From Comamonadaceae bacterium (GTDB lineage Bacteria > Pseudomonadota > Gammaproteobacteria > Burkholderiales > Burkholderiaceae_C), in NCBI GenBank assembly GCA_947374705.1, contig CANCDA010000008.1, positions 1 to 29,565 on the forward strand: a DNA stretch of 29,565 bases, given 5' to 3'. Made by a program: the position numbers and the translations under genes. Shown here piece by piece: positions 16,161 through 22,530 of the stretch; position 1 is the first letter of the stretch; each line of letters begins with the position of its first letter. The notes below the pieces were generated by a model. The model worked only from the letters and a program-made list of their open reading frames with translations. It was not told where the DNA came from and did not search any database.

Positions 16161-18593
16161 TCACAAATAGATCTTCAACTCGGTGATGGTCAGGCTCATG
16201 GCAACCATGTTCATCTCCATCGACTCACCACCGATACGATGCGAAATGCCAGGCCCCGTGATTTCAAGCGATGCAGTCACGCCTTTGACGGCAACGCTGG
16301 TCACAGCACCAGCTATCGAAATATCGTTACTGCTTCCCGTTACGGAAACATTCAGGCTTGTGCCTGTCACGGAAACGTTGCTGCTTGCGCCCGTGAGGCT
16401 GACCCGGTTGGATGCGCCGCTCATACCGACATCACTTTGCGCGCCAAACATGCTGATGGAATCGCTGACACCCGTTGTTGACTTGCTAGTCTGCTTACCG
16501 GTGGTGGAGTCGTTTTCGCTAACTGACACCTTGCTCGTGCTCTTTTGAGTTCCCGAAACCGTGGAGTCACTGGTTGCATTGCCAGTGACCAAGGAGGTGT
16601 TGTTGGTGTTGTCAAACACCGTGTCGCTATCGCTCACCGCACCATGGTGCTTGCTGTAGGTGGAGCCAAACGAGTCCGACTGGCTGAGCAAACCGTCTTT
16701 GCCTTTATCTGAGGTTGAGTAGCTGTAACTTGCGCCTTGCGAATAGGACGATTCACGGAATTTACCGCTGTCGTACTGTTGACTGATGATGGCCACCGCA
16801 GCGTCCAGGTTGGCATCCGACTTCAAACCAAAGCGGATGCTCTTTCCATCGCCATAGCCGGTCGAATAGCTGCTGCCCACATTGGTGTTGGCCGTCCAGC
16901 CCGAGGGCATGATGACTTGAGTACCGTTGGCCTGGATGATGCTTTGGATCTCGGGCAACTCCGACTGGTCGCTGGCCCGTGTGATCAGCACCGTGGAGCC
17001 AATCTCCGGCACGGTTTGCATGTGGGCCGCCAGCTTGATCCAGACCGGGCTCGCATTCTTCACGCCGTCCAAAGAGCCGTCGTCATTGGTGGAGAAGATG
17101 TCTTGTCCGGTAGAAAAACGAACAAAAACGCCCATCGCAGGTAGCACGTTTTGCGTACCCTGGTCGTCAAAAATCTGATTCGTCTTCGGGTCGAAATTAT
17201 TCTTCTCAAAGTACTGCCAGCCCACGGGCGCAGTGCCCCGATCACCAGCCACCACCTCGGCCAAAACCGTCCCCTGCTGCGTCTCTTGAATGGAGAACGG
17301 CGTGACCAGGCCGTAGCTATTGACGGCTTGAAATTTGTTTTGATAGCTGCCGTCCAGTGAGGCTTGGTGCTCAATCTGGATGGCCACGAAAGACTTGCCC
17401 TCAATCTCTGGCAGAACCTGCAAGGGGAACTGATCCTGGCGAGGATCTTGCGTAACGCTAAAGCGGTGCCCACAGCGCAAGTAGGGGCAAGCGCTTGCCC
17501 CGCTGAATTGCTGGCTAGCGGTGTCCATGCTGTTTTGCGTTGCGTCGGCATAGTGGCTGACCTCGGCATCGCTGCAGCCATACTGGTAAATCAGATACTG
17601 GTTAAAGGGCAAAGCCCCAGGTATCGGTTTGGAGTGGGCATGAAAACTCTTGTAGCCCGCCACTGAATCAGATTCCCAAGCAGCCTCTTCACGGGTGAAG
17701 ACGGTGTTGACTGCGCTGCTGGTGAGGTTTTGTTGAATTCGGTACTCGGTGATGACATCCGGTTGCGACAGACCGAGCTCGTCTTCCACCGTGTTGCAGT
17801 AGCGCAGTGAGCGGCCGTCCGGCAGAGCGTCCGGGTAGGCCGCACTATTGGCAAAGACGGCGGTGTGCGTGTTGCCGGTGCTGACGTAAAAGTAATAGAT
17901 GTGGGCCTTGGCCATCAGGCGGCGCACAAAGTCGTAGTCGGTCTCGCCCGCTTGCAGCCAGTCTTGTTTGCGGGTCACCGCCGGGTTGTCGGAGCCGACC
18001 AATGCCGCCATCGAGTACTTGATGTCGTGCTTGTCCAGAATGCCTGCAATGGCGTCTCTCACGTTCAATTGCTGGTGCACGCAGTAACCGTTGGTCAACG
18101 TGAGCTTCCACAGTGAGGGACGCATGGTGAGGCGGTACACCCCGGGCTGCTCCATCGAAAAAGACGCCACCATGCCATTGAAGAGGGATAGACGGCCCAC
18201 CTTTCCCTTGCCCTGTAGAGCTTCTGAAAACCAATCATTAGAGTCTTCTCGCGTGGGTTGTTCTTGCCGCGCGTCGAACACCGGACAATGAATGCCAACG
18301 GTGACCGCACGCCCCACGATGTCCGAGAACACCAGTTCTCCACCTTCATCAGGGCTGGTGTTGCCATGCAGTTCCAACTCGTATTCAAAATGCTCAGAAA
18401 TACTTTCTTGGCCTTTGAAGTTGACCAGACGGAAGGTCTCGTCACCCAAGGTATTGGCTGTGAAGGCGTACTTAGCATGGCTCTTGTATTTGGAGCTACT
18501 CTGATCCAGAAATACAGCGACATGCAGATAGACCACTGGCGAAGGTGCAAGTCCGCTCACGGCGCTGGACAGGTTGTAGATACGGTCGTTCAT
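16161..18593 (-). CDS. vgrG: VgrG (TssI), T6SS spike protein with Ser-rich and beta-helical C-terminus
   Basis: This protein has 810 residues. An unusual ~40-residue leader precedes the gp27-like start (YAFTANTLGDETFRLVNFKGQESISEHFEYELEL, 42-75). The gp27/gp44-like body continues through GETDYDFVRRLMAKAHIYYFY (216-236) and PYLRCGHRF (370-378). A gp5 OB-fold region covers about 440-560, including PEIGSTVLITRASDQSELPEI (529-549), the typical 'P.iG..V.v.f' segment. Residues ~610-712 are Ser/Thr-rich and low complexity. Residues ~717-775 repeat V.VTG.S.-like units, as expected for the trimeric beta-helical needle. No enzymatic toxin domain is visible at the end. The start overlaps the TssG stop by 4 bp, so it is core-linked. 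The protein forms the puncturing tip on the Hcp tube. Confidence 0.92.
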   Translation of the reverse strand: MNDRIYNLSSAVSGLAPSPVVYLHVAVFLDQSSSKYKSHAKYAFTANTLGDETFRLVNFKGQESISEHFEYELELHGNTSPDEGGELVFSDIVGRAVTVGIHCPVFDARQEQPTREDSNDWFSEALQGKGKVGRLSLFNGMVASFSMEQPGVYRLTMRPSLWKLTLTNGYCVHQQLNVRDAIAGILDKHDIKYSMAALVGSDNPAVTRKQDWLQAGETDYDFVRRLMAKAHIYYFYVSTGNTHTAVFANSAAYPDALPDGRSLRYCNTVEDELGLSQPDVITEYRIQQNLTSSAVNTVFTREEAAWESDSVAGYKSFHAHSKPIPGALPFNQYLIYQYGCSDAEVSHYADATQNSMDTASQQFSGASACPYLRCGHRFSVTQDPRQDQFPLQVLPEIEGKSFVAIQIEHQASLDGSYQNKFQAVNSYGLVTPFSIQETQQGTVLAEVVAGDRGTAPVGWQYFEKNNFDPKTNQIFDDQGTQNVLPAMGVFVRFSTGQDIFSTNDDGSLDGVKNASPVWIKLAAHMQTVPEIGSTVLITRASDQSELPEIQSIIQANGTQVIMPSGWTANTNVGSSYSTGYGDGKSIRFGLKSDANLDAAVAIISQQYDSGKFRESSYSQGASYSYSTSDKGKDGLLSQSDSFGSTYSKHHGAVSDSDTVFDNTNNTSLVTGNATSDSTVSGTQKSTSKVSVSENDSTTGKQTSKSTTGVSDSISMFGAQSDVGMSGASNRVSLTGASSNVSVTGTSLNVSVTGSSNDISIAGAVTSVAVKGVTASLEITGPGISHRIGGESMEMNMVAMSLTITELKIYL

Positions 18594-19690
18594 TGCATGG
18601 GTACCGCATCAAAGGCAGGGATCAAAAAGCGAGCACTCTGTGTTCGAGGATGAACTGAGTTCGCAGCGCACGCTTGCGTGGATGACTTGAGCCATGCAGT
18701 CAAGCCCAAACGCAGTCCCGCATAGGCCGGGCCATTGTTGGTTTTAGGCTGCGCGGCTTGCAGACGTGACAGGGGTAGCGTGCTTGCAACGACGCTCAAC
18801 TCCACTTCTACATCGTGGCGTCGGTTAAGCAATAGTCGAAGCAGACTGCAAAATTCAGCAAAAGTTTGACTTGGGCTTGTGGTTCGTGGCGCAGGTGGCA
18901 ATAGGTCGATCAATCGTGCATAGCTGATGGAGCCAACAAGCAGTCGAAGCCTAGCCTGATGGTCCCACATACTGCGCCCCAGCAAGGCGTCAACACCCAA
19001 TCGGCGCTCGCCCAAGCGGTGATGGTCCGCTGGATCAATCTTGCGCCAGCTTCCCACCAGCGGCACGAGACGAACGGGACAGGCCAGTACGGCTGACATG
19101 ACTTGAACCACACCGGCCGCACTGTGTCGGCTGTTGCCTAAGAGATCACCCATGCCAAGCCACTGCTGGGGTGACATGAGAATTTGATCGGCCTGCTCTT
19201 TACTGCCTACGCCCATGAGCGTGCACAAGTATTCGGCGATCTGGCTGCGCTCGGGGGGGTGGTTGTTCAAGCCGGGTTCAAACTGGGCACGGGTCTCATA
19301 GCGCAGTTGGTTGAGGCGGTTGTTAAAAAGATCGAGAAAGCTCTTCATGGCTGGTTGACCCGCCCGCTCCAAATCCCTCATCCACTCCAGGAAAGGCTCA
19401 GGTAATGGCCCCAACTCGCTGCCGATACAAAAATTGGGGGTGCTGATGTTTAAGATGTCTAAAGCGTCTTCGGTTTCGGGTTGCTCCAGCCATTGCACAC
19501 GGGAGGCCTCACTGGCGGGGAAACCCGCTTCAAGCTCCGCCATAAAGCGCACAGACTTGCGCAACTTGCTCGAATTACGCCCTGGCTGGCGTAACCACAA
19601 GCGAATCATTTGGAGGTAATTGAACTCTCCAAAGTGATGCGTGAGGTGCTCGCTCAAAGAATGATCTGATTTCCAACCAACGGTGGCCAT
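18590..19690 (-). CDS. tssG: TssG (ImpH/VasB-type baseplate protein)
   Basis: This 366-residue protein has a recognisable TssG pattern: FGEFNYLQMIRLWLRQPG near the N-terminus ('...f.f.q..rll.r'), then VRFMAELEAGFPASEAS, LGPLPEPFLEWM with the FLDLFNNRL that follows, and the later ARLRLLVGSISYARLIDLLP. TssG partners with two TssF chains to make the baseplate wedge that holds TssE and TssK. The gene starts 37 bp inside the 3' end of tssF and has a strong AGGAGG ribosome site about eight bases before ATG. That supports this start and fits independent re-initiation. Its stop overlaps the vgrG start. Confidence 0.9.
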   Translation of the reverse strand: MATVGWKSDHSLSEHLTHHFGEFNYLQMIRLWLRQPGRNSSKLRKSVRFMAELEAGFPASEASRVQWLEQPETEDALDILNISTPNFCIGSELGPLPEPFLEWMRDLERAGQPAMKSFLDLFNNRLNQLRYETRAQFEPGLNNHPPERSQIAEYLCTLMGVGSKEQADQILMSPQQWLGMGDLLGNSRHSAAGVVQVMSAVLACPVRLVPLVGSWRKIDPADHHRLGERRLGVDALLGRSMWDHQARLRLLVGSISYARLIDLLPPAPRTTSPSQTFAEFCSLLRLLLNRRHDVEVELSVVASTLPLSRLQAAQPKTNNGPAYAGLRLGLTAWLKSSTQACAANSVHPRTQSARFLIPAFDAVPMQ

Positions 19691-21471
19691 GACATCAAAC
19701 CTCCTTTCTCATCCATACAATCCAGACTGACGACAACGACGGTGTTCACCGTGGCATACAAAGCCAGGAAATGGCGTAGCACCGATCCAAACAAAACCGT
19801 GCTGGCGGAATCAAAATGCTGGCGATGCATGGTCAACTTGATATTGAGGCAGTTGATATAGCCGCCCTTGCCTCCACGCACCAAGTAACGCATACCGGGG
19901 AGACACTCCATTTTTTGAAGTCCTTCAATGCATCGAAAAGCAATGATTTGGGACGGGCTCAGGTAGCTGCGCAACATTTTCTTGAATGCAGGCAAGGCAT
20001 AGGACCCATTGGCCAGCGAAAGATGGCTCAACCCCAGCTGAGAAACCAGTGCCCAGGGTCGCCGCCCTACCAGCGGCGGGGTCAGATAGGGTGAGGCACG
20101 GCTCACTACTTCCAGACCGGTGATCGGTGCAGAGCCCTCCAGTTGCATCACTTGCTTGACAGCCAACTGCTCTGGCAACTGCCGGTTCGTGCACAAAGCT
20201 CTTCCACCAATGACTTCACTGGCCGGTAAAGCGTCTTGCTGATGGACATCCAGAAAGGAGAGGTACACCTCGGTACCGTCAATGCCATTCAACTGATTGA
20301 GCTCCCGGCGCATGACATAAAAACAATCGTCTTTCGCACCGTCCTGCACTGAGCTCAAATCAAAGTAGGGCCGGACTTTCTTTTGGCTACCATCCTTCTG
20401 AATGGCAACGAGATCTTCGATGTTGTATATCTCAGAATTTTTACGGTTTTGAATATCGGCCGTGAGTTGATATTCGTATTGGGTGTGGTTCAACAGGAGT
20501 GGTTCAATGCGTTGGCGGTACAGGTTGACCAGCGGGATGCAGTTGAGCTTGAGTGAGCGCTTTGAAAGGCGCCGATTTTTGCTAACGGGCGCTGTGAATT
20601 CAAAATACAGATCAAAGCCTTTTTCATACGGTGTGAGATCGAGTCCATCGACCTCAAAAAACATGAACTTTTCTGGAAAAGAAAAGTACTCTTGCATGAG
20701 TCGATGTCCGGGATGGTTGTTGACGTGCGAGGGTAAGGCGGCCTCGTCCTCAGAAAAACCGATCCAGTTTAATTTTGCTGTGGTGTTTTTGGGGGCCAGT
20801 GCTAGCGCGCCATCGATTGGCGCCACTTCAATGCAACGCAGGCTGCGACTCAACAATTCCTGGAGGAAGTAGGCTTCCTTCTGGTTCGTGTCGATGTAGA
20901 AGCGAAGCTTGCTGCCATGAAGCGTTTTGACGGGATCCGAGCCCAAGGTGTTGATGCGTACCTTCAAAGCGGAGAGGCTCAAAGAGTTGCTCATGCCGGA
21001 CGGGAAATCAACGGGTTGCACAAGCCGTACATCGATCACACCCAGAGGCAGTAACGGTGTGTCGCAGGTGGTGGTGAAGCGACAGACCGACTTGACCCCT
21101 TTGGTATCCTCAGAGGTGACGCTGACCTGACGGTTGCGCAGCACAACTTCACCCACAGCTGCATCGGGTTTGACACGTGCTTGCGCAATCAGCATGCAGG
21201 GTATGGGCGCTGCCAGATGCGGGTAGAGGTAGTTCAACAGCACATTCGGGATCAAGGCTTTGCTGACCTCAGACTCGTACTGCACGCGCCCGGTGAGGAA
21301 TGCAAAGGACTGCATCAACATTTCCACATGCGGGTCGTGCGAGCCCTCTCGGTCCAAAGACAAGGCTTGCGCCTGCGCCGGGTAGCTGCTGGCAAAGACA
21401 GCAGCGTCATCTCTCAAAAAAGAGAGTTCACGCTGGTAGTAGTCCTTGAGTTGGGTTCCGTAGGCGTGCAT
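19654..21471 (-). CDS. tssF: TssF (ImpG/VasA-type baseplate protein)
   Basis: The start is placed at the ATG at 21469-21471, giving 605 residues beginning MHAYGTQLKDYYQRELSFLRDDAAVFASSYP. This is the conserved TssF opening ('...yY..EL.yLre....Fa..yP') and comes seven bp after the TssE stop. A longer in-frame opening to 21678 would run through tssE in another frame and is rejected. The core continues with DPHVEMLMQSFAFLTGRVQ, LLNYLYPHLAAPIPCM and a C-terminal GSVLRHFLALYATVN segment, all family landmarks. Length is usual (~600). TssF forms the wedge of the T6SS baseplate with TssG. The gene overlaps tssG by 37 bp. Confidence 0.93.
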   Translation of the reverse strand: MHAYGTQLKDYYQRELSFLRDDAAVFASSYPAQAQALSLDREGSHDPHVEMLMQSFAFLTGRVQYESEVSKALIPNVLLNYLYPHLAAPIPCMLIAQARVKPDAAVGEVVLRNRQVSVTSEDTKGVKSVCRFTTTCDTPLLPLGVIDVRLVQPVDFPSGMSNSLSLSALKVRINTLGSDPVKTLHGSKLRFYIDTNQKEAYFLQELLSRSLRCIEVAPIDGALALAPKNTTAKLNWIGFSEDEAALPSHVNNHPGHRLMQEYFSFPEKFMFFEVDGLDLTPYEKGFDLYFEFTAPVSKNRRLSKRSLKLNCIPLVNLYRQRIEPLLLNHTQYEYQLTADIQNRKNSEIYNIEDLVAIQKDGSQKKVRPYFDLSSVQDGAKDDCFYVMRRELNQLNGIDGTEVYLSFLDVHQQDALPASEVIGGRALCTNRQLPEQLAVKQVMQLEGSAPITGLEVVSRASPYLTPPLVGRRPWALVSQLGLSHLSLANGSYALPAFKKMLRSYLSPSQIIAFRCIEGLQKMECLPGMRYLVRGGKGGYINCLNIKLTMHRQHFDSASTVLFGSVLRHFLALYATVNTVVVVSLDCMDEKGGLMSWPPLVGNQIIL

Positions 21472-21478
21472 GGCGGGC

Positions 21479-21862
21479 TCAGTGGCGCGGCAAGTCAAAT
21501 TCAAATGTCTGCGTCTCGGTCTCATTGAGCAGACGCGCCTGGACGACGACTTGGTACAACTGCGCGGCCTCGGACGCGGGCTCAACCGTGACCCGCACGC
21601 CAGACAGGCGAGGTTCATGTCGAACAATGGTGTCCCGGATAGCCGATGCATAACGGCGCACGTCGTCCCGAATACCATGACGAGAGTCCGTGACCCATGG
21701 CATACCCAGTTTCATCAGGTCCAAACCCGTGGAGCCTGATCCAACATGGATGCTCACCAAACGTTGAATTTGCAAGCGTACTGCTTCTCGCAAATCAAAT
21801 TGATCGCCGTTTTCGCGGGGGGCGAATCCGGCCCACTCCAAACGTTCAAGCAAGAATTGCAT
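21479..21862 (-). CDS. tssE: TssE (gp25-like T6SS baseplate protein)
   Basis: This 127-residue protein resembles the GPW/gp25 family. It has an N-terminal LLERLEWAGF, a central Arg-rich helix (LREAVRLQIQRLVS) with the GLDLMKLGMPWVTDS region, and a C-terminal AIRDTIVRHEPRLSGVRVTVEP. The EPRL motif there is the family's most conserved element and contacts the sheath handshake arms. It ends in a beta strand, TFEFDLPRH. TssE seeds sheath polymerisation on the baseplate. The ATG has GAGG upstream. The gene follows hcp by 35 bp and precedes tssF by seven. Confidence 0.9.
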   Translation of the reverse strand: MQFLLERLEWAGFAPRENGDQFDLREAVRLQIQRLVSIHVGSGSTGLDLMKLGMPWVTDSRHGIRDDVRRYASAIRDTIVRHEPRLSGVRVTVEPASEAAQLYQVVVQARLLNETETQTFEFDLPRH

Positions 21863-21884
21863 GTTGAGACCTCAAGCTGCTGGG

Positions 21885-21901
21885 TTGATCTCAAGGATCA
21901 A
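21885..21901 (-). other. Small hairpin across the hcp stop codon
   Basis: TTGATC (21885-21890) and GATCAA (21896-21901) pair as a 6-bp stem with a 5-base loop, in the hcp-tssE gap. It includes the hcp stop codon. No U-run follows on the minus strand, so it is not a classical terminator. It might protect or process the mRNA end after the highly expressed hcp, or be chance. Confidence 0.25.
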
Positions 21902-22485
21902 GTGAAGGCAGTCAGTGGCCGGTTTTGCGCCAAGCTCCAACCTGCGGTCACGTTGCCCAAGACCTTCATGTCCGGCGTTTGCACCGCGTACTTCCACACG
22001 ATTTCGGTGAAATTGAGCTTGAACTGTTCGGTGGGCATGTCGTCGGGGTGCGACTGGAACTGGATCTCGCTGATCAGCGCGTCACGCAGCATGAAGGTCA
22101 GGATATTGCCCACCTGGTCACCCGAGTTGCGCATGATGTAGATGTAAGACGGCGAGTCTTTCCCACCCAAGGTTTTGGCCCGCAAGCAGGAGTCGTACAT
22201 CTTGACTGAGGTCTTATCCACGTACTTGACGCAGGTGAACTCGGTGATCACGGGCCGCCCTGAGGTGCGTGCTGAATTGCTCACATCGGTGGTCACTTGC
22301 TGTTTCATGCCCTGGTGAACGGAAACCAACTCAATGCATTGGCCAATGGGTTGGTTGGTGTAGCCATTTTTGAACTCCGACTCCCAGTCTTTGCCCAGGT
22401 TGATCAGGCTGCCACCTGTTGCCCAATCATTGCTTTTGGTGGGAAACAGCGAGGGGTCGCCGGGTTGTAGCAGTATCAGGTCCAT
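21898..22485 (-). CDS. hcp: Hcp (TssD), T6SS inner tube protein
   Basis: This 195-residue protein is longer than the common ~160-170. It begins MDLILLQPGDPSLFPTKSNDW and shows the Hcp pattern CIELVSVHQGMKQQVTTDVSNSARTSGRP (corresponding to 'g.i.i.s.s.g.......sg.r.'), then FTCVKYVDKTSVKMYDSCLRAKTLG, and the late ISEIQFQSHPDDMPTEQFKLNFTEIVWKY strand set. There is no fused effector domain. Hcp hexamers stack inside the sheath and carry or escort effectors. A strong AAGGAG ribosome site six bases before ATG fits the high demand for this protein. A 6-bp stem hairpin overlaps the stop codon (21885-21901). The Hcp identity is firm. Confidence 0.92.
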   Translation of the reverse strand: MDLILLQPGDPSLFPTKSNDWATGGSLINLGKDWESEFKNGYTNQPIGQCIELVSVHQGMKQQVTTDVSNSARTSGRPVITEFTCVKYVDKTSVKMYDSCLRAKTLGGKDSPSYIYIMRNSGDQVGNILTFMLRDALISEIQFQSHPDDMPTEQFKLNFTEIVWKYAVQTPDMKVLGNVTAGWSLAQNRPLTAFT

Positions 22486-22530
22486 AAGATCTCCTTTATT
22501 TCAGTGCGATTGGTTTTGACGTCAGTGGCA

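Noticed and set aside
21472..21678. Upstream extension of tssF by 69 codons
   Set aside because: The extension overlaps tssE in another frame, and the family N-terminus begins precisely at MHAYGT (21471).
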